Shown here: one piece after another, positions 43,146 to 52,043 of the stretch
Layout: each line of letters opens with the position of its first letter
How positions within the stretch are numbered: the stretch's first letter is position 1
DNA from: Mesobacillus persicus
Lineage (GTDB): Bacteria; Bacillota; Bacilli; Bacillales; Cytobacillaceae
DNA: 64,000 bases
Assembly (NCBI RefSeq): GCF_900109925.1
Contig: NZ_FOBW01000009.1
Coordinates: 1-64,000 of the forward strand
Direction: 5' to 3'
The notes under the pieces: model-generated
The model's input: only the letters and a program-made list of their open reading frames with translations
Told to the model about the DNA's origin: nothing
The model's database searches: none
Program-made: the position numbers and the translations under genes

Positions 43146-44951
43146 ATGAAATTCGACTTAGTGCTTTTACATGCTCCTAGTGTTTATGACTTCCGTAAAA
43201 ATGCCCTCTTAGCCGGACCGATTAGCGACGTGGTTCCGTCTTCACCAGTTTTTGAAATGTATCCCATTGGACTAACAAGCATTGCGGAATATCTTGAGCG
43301 CAATGGGTTGCGTGTGAAAATAATTAATATTGCAAATCGAATGTTGATGGATGAAAAATTTGATGTTGAAAAGAAGCTGAAGAAAATCAAAACAAAAGCA
43401 TTTGGAATTGACCTTCATTGGCTTCCTCATGCTCATGGTAGCATCGAACTTGCAAGGATAGTAAAGAAATTGCACCCGGAAACTCCAATGGTGTTTGGAG
43501 GATTATCAGCGACCTATTATCACGAAGAATTAATAGAGTATCCAGAAATTGACTTTGTTATGAGGGGAGATGCCACCGAAAAGTTAATGCTGCAGTTAAT
43601 GAATCATATCAAGGCTGGAGTGCACCAGTTTGGCGGTATTCCTAATCTGACCTGGAAGAATGAAGAAGGTAAATCAATCTATAATCCACTGACGCATGTA
43701 CCTGAGGACTTAGATGAATTTGACATTCCTGGCTACCGATATGCGATAAAATCTGTTTTTAAATACAGAAATTTTCTAGACCCCCTTCCATATAATGGGT
43801 GGCTTCAGTATCCAAACACAGCTATTCTGACTGCTAAAGGTTGCACCCAGGCATGTTTAATCTGTGGGGGATCCAAACAATCTTATAAGGATAATTGCAA
43901 TAGAAAAGTACTTGCAAAAAGATCTCCCAAAAAACTGATTGAAGACATACAATTTATACAAAGGTTCAGCCGTGCACCGATTTTTATTCTTCATGATATT
44001 CGACAAGCAGGCAAAGAATACGTAGATGAATTTTTTGAGCGGCTCAGCCAGATCAAGCTTAAAAATGAACTAGTATTTGAATTGTTTCAATATGCCAACG
44101 AGGAATACTTCGAGAAAATCGCAAAAGTAGTACCTAAATACAGTGTTGAGTTGACACTCGAGACTCATGATGAAAAGATTCGTCGGTATAATGGGAAATT
44201 CAGCTGTACAAATGAAAAAGTTGTCCAAACACTTAAATCGGCTTTAAAACATAAATGCGCAAAAATCGATATCTTCTTTATGTCAGGAATTCCCCATCAA
44301 GACTACAACAGTGTACTGAAGAATGTTGATTTCTGTGAACAAATTCATCTGGCCTGTGGGGAAGATAAACGACTTTCTTACTTTGTTGCACCACTTGCGC
44401 CGTTTTTAGATCCGGCAAGTCCAGCATTTGAAAATCCGGAGAAGTTTGGCTATAAGAAATTCTGCCACACGATAGAGGATCATCGGAAGCAAATTACTCA
44501 GCCATCATGGAAATATATGTTAAGCTTTGAAACTGATTATATGACGAGGGATGAAATCGTTCGCTCCACCTATGACTCTGCTAAGTTGTTAAATGACTTT
44601 AAACTTAAATATAATCTCATTGATCAGAAAACCTATCTTGAGGTAAATGAAAATATGGCAAAATCACTCGTTTATATCAAAAAAATTGATGATATCATGG
44701 AGTTGCCAGAAGCAGAGAAAGAAATTGAACTGGCCAAGCTAAAACAAGAAATGGAAGATGTAAATGAGTACAGTATCTGCGGGAAGCATGAACTGAAGTG
44801 GGAAGTGAAAAAGAATTATGCGAATGTTTTTTCCTTGACTGTTATAGGATTGGAATTACTTATTGCGGACAAAGTGATCAATCTCAAACAACGCTATAAG
44901 GAATCTGTTCAATGGTTAGTTGGCTTAAAAGAGAAGACAAGTAGAACATAA
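43146..44951 (+). CDS. Cobalamin-binding radical SAM protein (Ta0216-like)
   Basis: 601 residues. The N-terminal part (about 1-150) resembles a B12-binding domain (MYPIGLTSIAEYLERNG, HGSIELARIVKKLHPETPMVFGG). A radical SAM core follows with the [4Fe-4S] motif C233-TQA-C237-LI-C240 in AKGCTQACLICGGS. The layout matches a B12-dependent radical SAM family of unknown function found in archaea and Firmicutes (Ta0216 type). Likely a methyl or carbon-skeleton transfer, but the substrate is unknown. ATG after AGAGGTG. No pathway neighbours; its own terminator follows. Confidence 0.85.
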   Translation: MKFDLVLLHAPSVYDFRKNALLAGPISDVVPSSPVFEMYPIGLTSIAEYLERNGLRVKIINIANRMLMDEKFDVEKKLKKIKTKAFGIDLHWLPHAHGSIELARIVKKLHPETPMVFGGLSATYYHEELIEYPEIDFVMRGDATEKLMLQLMNHIKAGVHQFGGIPNLTWKNEEGKSIYNPLTHVPEDLDEFDIPGYRYAIKSVFKYRNFLDPLPYNGWLQYPNTAILTAKGCTQACLICGGSKQSYKDNCNRKVLAKRSPKKLIEDIQFIQRFSRAPIFILHDIRQAGKEYVDEFFERLSQIKLKNELVFELFQYANEEYFEKIAKVVPKYSVELTLETHDEKIRRYNGKFSCTNEKVVQTLKSALKHKCAKIDIFFMSGIPHQDYNSVLKNVDFCEQIHLACGEDKRLSYFVAPLAPFLDPASPAFENPEKFGYKKFCHTIEDHRKQITQPSWKYMLSFETDYMTRDEIVRSTYDSAKLLNDFKLKYNLIDQKTYLEVNENMAKSLVYIKKIDDIMELPEAEKEIELAKLKQEMEDVNEYSICGKHELKWEVKKNYANVFSLTVIGLELLIADKVINLKQRYKESVQWLVGLKEKTSRT

Positions 44952-44984
44952 AAAAAAATCGCCAACTGGCGATTTTTTTTTACC
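44950..44984 (+). terminator. Terminator of the radical SAM gene
   Basis: AAAAATCGCCA/TGGCGATTTTT followed by more T. Confidence 0.9.
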
Positions 44985-44995
44985 TATGTGACACA

Positions 44996-45029
44996 AATAC
45001 AAACAGTTTAAAAACTGTTTGTATTTGTT
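44996..45029 (-). terminator. Terminator of the CNNM gene
   Basis: AATACAAACAGTTT/AAACTGTTTGTATT, immediately downstream of the minus-strand stop. Confidence 0.75.
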
Positions 45030-45030
45030 A

Positions 45031-46413
45031 TTATGATAGAACTTCAGAATTTGAAATATGGAAAGGGTCTCTGCTTTCAACATCAATCGATTTTTGGGTT
45101 GATTCAGTCTGTAACAGCTGCTCTTGTTTGGTAGCTTCAATATATTTTATATGATGCTCTTCCATTTCAAGGATTTTGAATGCATATGGACCAAAACGTA
45201 ACGAATCGCCTTGCTTTACGTTAAAGTTCTCCGTTAGCATCCAGCCGCCCACTGTATCGAAATCTCCTTCTTCGATCTCAATTCCGAGTAGTTCATTAAG
45301 CTCTGATACTAATAATTTTGCATCAAGAATAAATTGATTCTCGTTAACCTTTTGGACCATTGGAATTTCATCCATATCGAACTCATCTTGGATTTCCCCG
45401 ACGATTTCCTCAAGAATATCCTCAACAGTTACTAGCCCAGAAGTACCCCCATATTCATCCATTAGAATGGCCATATGAATTCGGTCCCTTTGCATCTTAA
45501 CCAGCAAATCATGGATTGGAATAGTATCAATCACACAAATAACTGGGCGGCTATACTCTGCAACTGTTCTACGACGAGTATCAGGGTTAGCAATTAAATC
45601 GGTCATTACTTCTTTGCTGTTTACTAATCCTATCACATGGTCTTTATCCCCATCGACAACGGGGTAACGGGTAAATTTTTCTTCTTTAATGACATTAAGA
45701 AAGTTCTCTAATGTAGCGTTCTGCTCCATTGAAACAATCTCGGTTCTCGGAACCATGATTTCCTTGGCAATCCGATTATCAAATTCAAATATTTTATTTA
45801 CATACTTAAACTCTGATTGGTTTATCTCTCCACTTTTAAAGCTTTCAGACAGAATAATGCGAAGTTCCTCTTCAGAGTGAGCAAGTTCTTGTTCCGAAGC
45901 ATTTTTCAACCCTAGTGAACGAGTTAAAATTTTCGCGGAACGTTTTAAGATCCAAATAAATGGGTACATGATTTTATAGAACCATGTAAGGGGGCGGGCT
46001 GTAACAAGAGTTACCTTCTCTGCCTTTTGAACGGCCAATGTTTTTGGCGCAAGTTCACCTACTACAACATGTACGAAGGTAATTAATAAAAAAGCGCCTC
46101 CAATAGATAGGACATGGCTAGCACCAGATAGAACCTCAACATTACGAAAGACGTTCTCTAAAATCCGAGAAACTGTCGTTTCCCCAAGCCAACCAATGGC
46201 TAATGTTGTAACTGTAATTCCGAGCTGGCATGCTAACAAGTATTCATCCAAATTAGAAATCACCTTTTTAGCTGTTACTGCACTCCTCTTTCCCTCTTCA
46301 ATTAACTGATCAATCCTGGAACTTCTCACTTTCACAATCGCAAATTCTGATACAACAAAAAATGCTGTAAAAGCAATTAAAATGGCTATCCAAACCAAGT
46401 TAAATATGTCCAA
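45031..46413 (-). CDS. CNNM/CorC-type (hemolysin C family) transporter
   Basis: 460 residues: DUF21/CNNM transmembrane domain (about 1-190), CBS domain pair (about 205-335; IMVPRTEIVSME, YPVVDGDKDHVIGLVNSKEV) and a C-terminal CorC_HlyC domain (about 350-430). Members act in Mg2+ homeostasis, and B. subtilis YhdP/YqhB-type paralogues are related. A leader of about 250 nt precedes it. No start-proximal ribosome site was obvious beyond GGGAGGTG 48 nt upstream, so the start may need revision. Confidence 0.9.
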   Translation of the reverse strand: MDIFNLVWIAILIAFTAFFVVSEFAIVKVRSSRIDQLIEEGKRSAVTAKKVISNLDEYLLACQLGITVTTLAIGWLGETTVSRILENVFRNVEVLSGASHVLSIGGAFLLITFVHVVVGELAPKTLAVQKAEKVTLVTARPLTWFYKIMYPFIWILKRSAKILTRSLGLKNASEQELAHSEEELRIILSESFKSGEINQSEFKYVNKIFEFDNRIAKEIMVPRTEIVSMEQNATLENFLNVIKEEKFTRYPVVDGDKDHVIGLVNSKEVMTDLIANPDTRRRTVAEYSRPVICVIDTIPIHDLLVKMQRDRIHMAILMDEYGGTSGLVTVEDILEEIVGEIQDEFDMDEIPMVQKVNENQFILDAKLLVSELNELLGIEIEEGDFDTVGGWMLTENFNVKQGDSLRFGPYAFKILEMEEHHIKYIEATKQEQLLQTESTQKSIDVESRDPFHISNSEVLS

Positions 46414-46680
46414 ATAGATCCCTTAGCCTGTAAGGATTTACAGGTAAGGAGTCACCTCCCAATAAACTAAAATTAACGCCTGTAATCCATGCAAATGAAA
46501 TTCTTATAGAGTGTTAGTTTGCAATATAACTCTAGCCATTGTGCCTAATATCATCTTCGGCAGATAATGTGTTTGGTTCGTTCCGTCCCAATACCGAAGC
46601 TTTATTCCTTAGGACAACGATATGACAGAATACCCCATCCTATCACCTCAGCTTTTCATTTTACCTATTATTATATCATA
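46414..46680 (-). other. Long structured leader of the CNNM gene
   Basis: From a likely TATAAT -10 on the minus strand (46673-46678) to the gene there are about 250 nt with several inverted segments (CCTGTAAA..TTACAGG near 46430, GGGAGGTGACTCC near 46455, CTTCGGTATTGGG near 46593). It does not match the M-box, yybP-ykoY or other riboswitch consensus that I can recall. Confidence 0.4.
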
Positions 46681-46779
46681 TAGCGAGTAACCCCGCTTAA
46701 TTATAATATTGTATGTAGTGAGGGGATGGGATATGAAGTCTCTAGATGAATTGTATGGAAAAATTTTCATAACATAAAA

Positions 46780-47337
46780 TTACGTTTGTTTATATCGGTT
46801 GGCCCAATCCTTAGAAAGCATGCTATATATGACTAAATCATGGAATTTGCCGTAGAGGTTTTCACCGTCACGAATAACCCCCTCTTGGGTAAAACTAAGT
46901 CGTTCTGGAATCGCACGGCTTCTGTAGTTTCCGACTCCGCACCTAATTTCTACGCGGTTTAACCCTAGCTGAAAGAAACAATAATCAAGTAGCCCCTTTA
47001 CCGCCCGTGTTATAATTCCTTTTCCTTGAGCGTGGTGTGCCAAATAATAACCGAAGCTGGTTTGCGAATTCAGCCAATCAATCTGATGTAAACCGATGCT
47101 TCCAACCAGTTGCCCCTTGTAACGGATACCGGCATTAAAACCATTATTTTCTGCGAATTGTTTTAACCACATCGGAATAATGGCATGGTAGGAAGAAGGG
47201 GAGGTCATGCTGTCAACCCAAGGGAGCCATTCCCGTAAATATAACCGGTTTGTATCAACAAGCCAATACAACTCAACAGCATGATGGAGCTCAAAAAGTT
47301 GGAGTTCAATTTCGTTATCCACTTTCAAGGTAAACAT
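46780..47337 (-). CDS. GNAT N-acetyltransferase, RimL/YdaF-like
   Basis: 185 residues of the RimJ/RimL group of GCN5-related acetyltransferases: REWLPWVDSM, GYYLAHHAQGKGIITRAVKGLLDYCF (acetyl-CoA loop QGKGI) and NRVEIRCGVGNYRSRAIPERLSF. It aligns in layout with B. subtilis YdaF. The ATG at 47337 follows GGAGG by 9 nt; a GTG one codon earlier is possible. Substrate unknown. Confidence 0.9.
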   Translation of the reverse strand: MFTLKVDNEIELQLFELHHAVELYWLVDTNRLYLREWLPWVDSMTSPSSYHAIIPMWLKQFAENNGFNAGIRYKGQLVGSIGLHQIDWLNSQTSFGYYLAHHAQGKGIITRAVKGLLDYCFFQLGLNRVEIRCGVGNYRSRAIPERLSFTQEGVIRDGENLYGKFHDLVIYSMLSKDWANRYKQT

Positions 47338-47398
47338 CACTAAGGTCCTCCAATATCCATTTTGTTATAGAAAACATAATCATCACTGGTTTCTCTAG

Positions 47399-48541
47399 TT
47401 AATTCCTATCTGCTAAAAAAATACGCTCTTTATCCCTTGCGAGGGGGAGAAGAATAATAAACTCTGTTCGATCTTGTACGGAAGAGCAAGCCAGAAAACC
47501 TTTATGTTTCTCAATAATTTCCCTTGAGACAAATAAGCCCAAACCTGTTCCAAGCTTTTTCGTTGTCACAAAGGGCTCAAATATTGATTTGAGCATGTTC
47601 CCAGGTATGGCTGGTCCATTATTAGCTATTTCTAACTTTATATGAGAGTTATTAATGGTGTAGGCTCTAATTTCAATCTTTGGATCATCACGATATTGAC
47701 TTAACACATCTATGGCATTAAACACAATGTTAATTAAAACTTGTCGAATTTCATCTGCATACCCATTTAGCTCCATTTCCTCGGGGGTTTCTTTTACAAT
47801 CTTTACCTTTGAATCGAGGATACTAGGATATAAGAAGGCTAATACCTCTTCAATCATCTGGTTGATTGAAAAAGTTGTTTTCTCCTTCCCGATTAATTCC
47901 TTTTTGGATAAAAGAAGAAATTGCGAAATTCTAAAGTTTAATTGGTCTAACTCACTTTTGATGATATCCAAATACTTCATTTCGGGATAATCCGCCCTCA
48001 GTAATTGAACAAAGCCTTGAATAGAAGTGAGTGGATTGCGGAATTCATGGATAAAGCTAGATGTCATTTGACCCAATAGCGTCAAACGATCTTTATGAGT
48101 CGAGTTGATAAACTCTGTTTTTTCCTCAATTATTTTATTTTTATGCTCTGAATAATAGCTAACTGCTCGATAAAGGAAATGGTCAAAGCAGTAGTTTATC
48201 CTGTTTATGGAGTCCTGCAGTTCTGTCCCCTCGAGGGGAATCTTAGTTAAGTAGGAATATATAAGAGACCGACCTAAGTTTACATTGTAAACGAAATCGC
48301 CAATATTGTTGTTTGATTTTAACCGAGCGCTCCCGATTTCAATCGCAAGATGTTCAATATACGGTTCGAGCTCTTCATCACTTTTTGAAAACATCTCTAA
48401 CAATATTCGAATCATCTCTTTTGCGTTATCTCTATATAGGTCATCTTCAGCGACAATCATTTTATGATTCCACTCATTAATTAAGGCCTCTTTTTTTATC
48501 TCAAGAAAATCTGTTAGCTTTTTCTGAGTGACTGTATGCAT
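47399..48541 (-). CDS. Soluble sensor histidine kinase (orphan, sporulation-kinase-like)
   Basis: About 380 residues. N-terminal helical sensor region (about 1-145) resembling RsbRD-type N domains, then the phospho-acceptor H-box SSFIHEFRNPLTSIQGF (His165), N-box VLINIVFNAIDV, G1 IANNGPAIP and G2 GTGLGLFVSREI. No transmembrane helix and no adjacent response regulator, as for B. subtilis phosphorelay kinases. The ATG at 48541 is chosen for GAGGG 8 nt upstream. Input signal unknown. Confidence 0.87.
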   Translation of the reverse strand: MHTVTQKKLTDFLEIKKEALINEWNHKMIVAEDDLYRDNAKEMIRILLEMFSKSDEELEPYIEHLAIEIGSARLKSNNNIGDFVYNVNLGRSLIYSYLTKIPLEGTELQDSINRINYCFDHFLYRAVSYYSEHKNKIIEEKTEFINSTHKDRLTLLGQMTSSFIHEFRNPLTSIQGFVQLLRADYPEMKYLDIIKSELDQLNFRISQFLLLSKKELIGKEKTTFSINQMIEEVLAFLYPSILDSKVKIVKETPEEMELNGYADEIRQVLINIVFNAIDVLSQYRDDPKIEIRAYTINNSHIKLEIANNGPAIPGNMLKSIFEPFVTTKKLGTGLGLFVSREIIEKHKGFLACSSVQDRTEFIILLPLARDKERIFLADRN

Positions 48542-48676
48542 GGCATCTTCCCTCGCTTTACTTAATAACAACATAGACCGTGACAACAGCCTAAATAAAC
48601 ACTATGTTGGTGCGTATTTTATTAATTTCTTTCTAAGTATGAAAAACCCTTTGGAAAATTCAAAAAATATATCGAT

Positions 48677-48712
48677 GAAAAAAAATAATACCGCCAGTAG
48701 TTTGGCGGTATC
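48677..48712 (-). terminator. Terminator of the CDF transporter gene
   Basis: ATACCGCC/GGCGGTAT followed on the minus strand by T-rich ATTATTTTTTTTC. Confidence 0.85.
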
Positions 48713-49591
48713 TCAGGAATTGTTTGCTGAAAATGGTTCAATATGAATGGTTGCACTTTGTACATTGCATTCCGTTTCTAATTTCTTCTCAACATTTTCT
48801 GTAATAGTGTGGCTTTCAATTACATTTAATTCCGGATTGACTACTATGGTTGCCTCGACTAAAACCTGATTTCCATGCATCCTGGCTTTAATATCGGTCA
48901 CCTCGTTCACACCTTGGGTTGTGAGGATGGTGTGTTTAATTGTATCTAGTGAGTGAACATCGAATCCATCTGTTAACGTATGAGTCGCTTCGAAAAAAAT
49001 AGACCAAGCTGTTCTACATATAATGACACCAACTAGGATTCCGGCAACAGTATCAATAAAAGGGACGCCGAACTGCGAACCCATAATTCCAATAAAAGCA
49101 CCGACGCTTACGAGTGCGTCTGATCGATTATCATAAGCAATTGCTTTTATACTAGAGCTGTTGATTTTCCTGCTTAAGTTTAAGTTATATCGGTATATCC
49201 CAAACATGGCTCCCGCACAGGCAATAGCAACCCAGGCAGCTACAAGATCTGGAGTTTCGGTTTGTCGATTGAAAATGGATTGAATGCCATCAATGATGAC
49301 TTGAATACCAACTGTAACCATGATAAAGGAGGCAACAAGGGATGCGATAGATTCGGCACGGTAATGCCCATAAAGATGATTTTGATCAGCTGGTTTTCGA
49401 GAAATTCTAAGTCCAATTAAAACAGCTATCGAGGCAATAATATCTGTACTGTTGTTGAGTCCATCTGCCAAAAGTCCATCTGAATGCCAAATGGTGCCTG
49501 CGGTGAGTTTAACGGCAGCAAGAATAAGATAGGCAAAAATACTGACCCAAGCGCCTCTTTCACCAAACTTTATTTGTTCATTCCTGTCCAT
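48713..49591 (-). CDS. Cation diffusion facilitator family transporter
   Basis: About 292 residues, six membrane spans then a cytoplasmic domain. Metal-site signature HSDGLLADGLNNSTDIIAS in TM2 and DNRSDALVSVGAF in TM5 (Asn/Asp type, seen in Mn/Fe or broad-range CDFs). C-terminal dimerisation domain about 205-290. The ATG at 49591 follows GGAGG by 8 nt. Probably exports Zn, Mn or Fe; specificity unresolved. Confidence 0.9.
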   Translation of the reverse strand: MDRNEQIKFGERGAWVSIFAYLILAAVKLTAGTIWHSDGLLADGLNNSTDIIASIAVLIGLRISRKPADQNHLYGHYRAESIASLVASFIMVTVGIQVIIDGIQSIFNRQTETPDLVAAWVAIACAGAMFGIYRYNLNLSRKINSSSIKAIAYDNRSDALVSVGAFIGIMGSQFGVPFIDTVAGILVGVIICRTAWSIFFEATHTLTDGFDVHSLDTIKHTILTTQGVNEVTDIKARMHGNQVLVEATIVVNPELNVIESHTITENVEKKLETECNVQSATIHIEPFSANNS

Positions 49592-49807
49592 GGCGAATTC
49601 CTCCATCTTTCGTGTACATTATATCGATGAGTTCATGGTCAAATAGTTCTATAGAAACATCGCTAAAGGGTGGAAGCAGTCTTGATGGTGAAGCCCCTTT
49701 ACGGTGCATTTATTTTGAGAATTGGGTTTATTTTTCACCCTATAACTTTTATTAATACCCTTAATAGTCTTTTTATATGATTTATCTACTAACGTTCAAC
49801 ATTAACA

Positions 49808-49840
49808 CAAAAAAAGAAGGCTCAGCTGCCTTCTCGGTGT
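49808..49840 (-). terminator. Terminator of the HPr-like gene
   Basis: AGAAGGC/GCCTTCT followed on the minus strand by T7. Confidence 0.75.
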
Positions 49841-49882
49841 TTATTAAAATCATGCCTTAATCAATAGAAAATTAGGAAATAC

Positions 49883-50197
49883 TTACATTTGGAAGGAGTC
49901 GGATGATTCGATCAGGTTACGGTTCACTATAGACGTTTCGTTTGCTAACATCCTTCTGAATTGCTCGAGGTGAGTTTCTGTATCATTTCCTTCAAGTATT
50001 ATCTTTAATGAAGTCTGTTGTTCTACTGTTAGTAAAAATGAAACGAGCTTTGTTAGAGAAGAGGCATCAACGACCTTCTGCTGACTAGATAAATATAGTG
50101 TTCCGTTATATTTTTTCACGGCTTGGTGAATTTCAAGCATTTTTCTGAATGAAAACCGATTACGGACAACTACACTGGATGAGATAATCCCATTCAT
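49883..50197 (-). CDS. HPr-like protein lacking the phosphorylatable histidine
   Basis: 104 residues with the spacing and hydrophobic pattern of the HPr fold: VVVRNRFSFRKMLEIHQAVKK in place of the GLHARPA helix, then VDASSLTKLVSFLL in place of the regulatory-Ser helix and LKIILEGNDTETHLEQF. The active His15 is replaced (RNRFSFR), while a serine remains near the Ser46 position. Like Crh it would not carry PTS phosphate. Remote homology judged by eye, so the fold itself needs confirmation. ATG after AAGGAG. Confidence 0.65.
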   Translation of the reverse strand: MNGIISSSVVVRNRFSFRKMLEIHQAVKKYNGTLYLSSQQKVVDASSLTKLVSFLLTVEQQTSLKIILEGNDTETHLEQFRRMLANETSIVNRNLIESSDSFQM

Positions 50198-50464
50198 AAT
50201 CTTTAGCTCCTTTTATATCAATGTATTTTTATTTACCCGAATTATTAAAAAACAAACTAGGCCTATGGTCATTATTTTGTTTTTTGTGAGTGAGGAATAG
50301 TTGCGATACCCTTTAACCAACCTTAAGATAGGCAGCAAAGTTTATGGTTAATATCTTCTTTGTTAATTTAATTGGAAGGCGCGGAACTCTAGTCGCCGCA
50401 CTAACATGTGCAAAGGGTTTAGAATGAAAGCCAACATAAAAAAATGCTACAAAGGAGTGAGGAA

Positions 50465-51640
50465 ATGTTAACAATTATAAAAAATGGTGAGGTATATGCA
50501 CCCGAATATTTAGGAAGAAAAGACCTCTTGATTGTAGATACTAAAATAGGATTTCTAGAAGATAAAATTGATAAACCCTCGGGATTTGTGGACGTTAAAG
50601 TAATTGATGCAACTGGAAGTTTGGTGGTCCCAGGCTTTATTGATTCCCATGTCCATATTATTGGTGGAGGTGGTGAAGGCAGCTATAAAACCAGAACCCC
50701 TGAGCTCCAATTAACAAGTGCAACGTTGGCGGGTGTTACGACCATTATTGGAGTCATTGGAACGGACGGAACCACCCGAACGATGGCTTCCCTTATTGCC
50801 AAAGCGAGAGGACTTGAGGAGGAAGGGATAACCTGTTATGTCCAAACTGGGTCTTATCAGGTTCCAGTTAAGACTTTAACAGGGAAAATTGAAGATGATT
50901 TAATATTAATTGATAAGATTATTGGTGTGGGTGAGATTGCAATTGCCGATCATCGTTCATCACAACCTACATATGAGGAATTAGCCAAAATAGCTTCAGC
51001 GGCTAGGATTGGTGGAATACTATCTGGGAAGTCTGGAGTGGTAAACATACATGTAGGTGATAGTTTGAATCATTTGAAGTTAATTGAAAAAGTGGTAGAC
51101 GAGACAGATATACCAATTACCCAGTTTTACCCAACACATATCAATCGAAATTCACATCTCTTTCAAGCTGGAATTAAATATGCGAAAAAAGGAGGGTTTG
51201 TAGACTTTACGACGAGCTCAATCCCTAAATTTTTAATGGACGGAGAAGTTAAGGCGAGCAGAGCATTGCGGGAAATGCTTAAAGAGGGGGTTGATATCTC
51301 CCGAATCACCTTTACTTCTGATGCCCAAGGAAGTCTGCCGGACTTTGATTCATCTGGAGAGTTAGTTGGTTTAAAAATTGGTCAAATTTCCTCCTTATAT
51401 CAAGAGGTTAAAGATAGTATTTTGAAGGAGAAAATCCCTATTGAACAGGCCTTGCCCGTTGTTACTCAAAATCCGGCTAAAATTTTGAAACTCAGCCAAA
51501 AAGGTACTATCGAACCCATGAAGGATGCAGATCTAGTCTTGTTGGACAAGGAAACTTTAGAAATTAAGAATGTAATCGCTAAAGGCCAAATGATGGTGGA
51601 AAATGGGGAGGCAATTGTTAAAGGGACATTTGAAAACTAA
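50465..51640 (+). CDS. iadA: Beta-aspartyl-peptidase (isoaspartyl dipeptidase)
   Basis: 391 residues of the amidohydrolase superfamily; hydrolyses beta-aspartyl dipeptides from damaged proteins. Metal site GFIDSHVHIIGGGGEG, IadA-typical TPELQLTSATLAGVTTIIGVIGTDG, bridging segment VNIHVGD, PTHINR and TSDAQGS with the catalytic Asp. The ATG at 50465 follows AAAGGAGTGAGG; the ATG at 50444 lacks a site. Monocistronic. Confidence 0.93.
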   Translation: MLTIIKNGEVYAPEYLGRKDLLIVDTKIGFLEDKIDKPSGFVDVKVIDATGSLVVPGFIDSHVHIIGGGGEGSYKTRTPELQLTSATLAGVTTIIGVIGTDGTTRTMASLIAKARGLEEEGITCYVQTGSYQVPVKTLTGKIEDDLILIDKIIGVGEIAIADHRSSQPTYEELAKIASAARIGGILSGKSGVVNIHVGDSLNHLKLIEKVVDETDIPITQFYPTHINRNSHLFQAGIKYAKKGGFVDFTTSSIPKFLMDGEVKASRALREMLKEGVDISRITFTSDAQGSLPDFDSSGELVGLKIGQISSLYQEVKDSILKEKIPIEQALPVVTQNPAKILKLSQKGTIEPMKDADLVLLDKETLEIKNVIAKGQMMVENGEAIVKGTFEN

Positions 51641-51795
51641 CACCAAAGGTTAGGATTAGGATTGGAGAAAAAAATGAGAATAGTCACTTCTAGTGATTTA
51701 ACTGTCACAAAATCGACCTATTTTTTCCATTAGAATCAACCTAAATATGTTAATTTTAAGGCAAGAAAATAATGAAATAGGGGGGCTTCGTAAAA

Positions 51796-51882
51796 ATGGA
51801 GATATTTTCTATCACTCTTAGCATTGCCAGCATCATGGTCCTTATTTATTTTATTGGATGTGCTGTTGCGAATAAAGCCTGA
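51796..51882 (+). CDS. Small membrane protein, 28 residues
   Basis: ATG at 51796 follows AGGGGGGC at about 10 nt and opens 28 codons: a short N terminus, one hydrophobic span (ITLSIASIMVLIYFIGCAV) and ANKA at the end. A strong terminator follows 10 bp later. Architecture parallels the 31-residue gene at 10.8 kb. Family unknown. Confidence 0.6.
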   Translation: MEIFSITLSIASIMVLIYFIGCAVANKA

Positions 51883-51892
51883 ATTCCATTAA

Positions 51893-51927
51893 GTTGAAGC
51901 CAAATCTGGTTTCAGCTTTTTTCTTTG
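51893..51927 (+). terminator. Terminator of the 28-codon gene
   Basis: AAGTTGAAGCCA/TGGTTTCAGCTT (12 pairs including G-T) followed by T6, evidence that a separate short transcript exists. Confidence 0.8.
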
Positions 51928-52043
51928 GATTTTTTGGACTCAAAAACGAGTTGTTTATATACTTTGAATTCGTCTCACTGTAATTTTCTGAAAAAACTGG
52001 TTATGCTTATTAATGTGAATAATTAATAGAGGGGGACTTCAGT

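Noticed and set aside
46733-46777. 14-codon frame preceded by GAGGGGATGGG
   Set aside because: It has a ribosome-site-like sequence but is very short and overlaps the probable promoter side of the CNNM leader; no support for expression.
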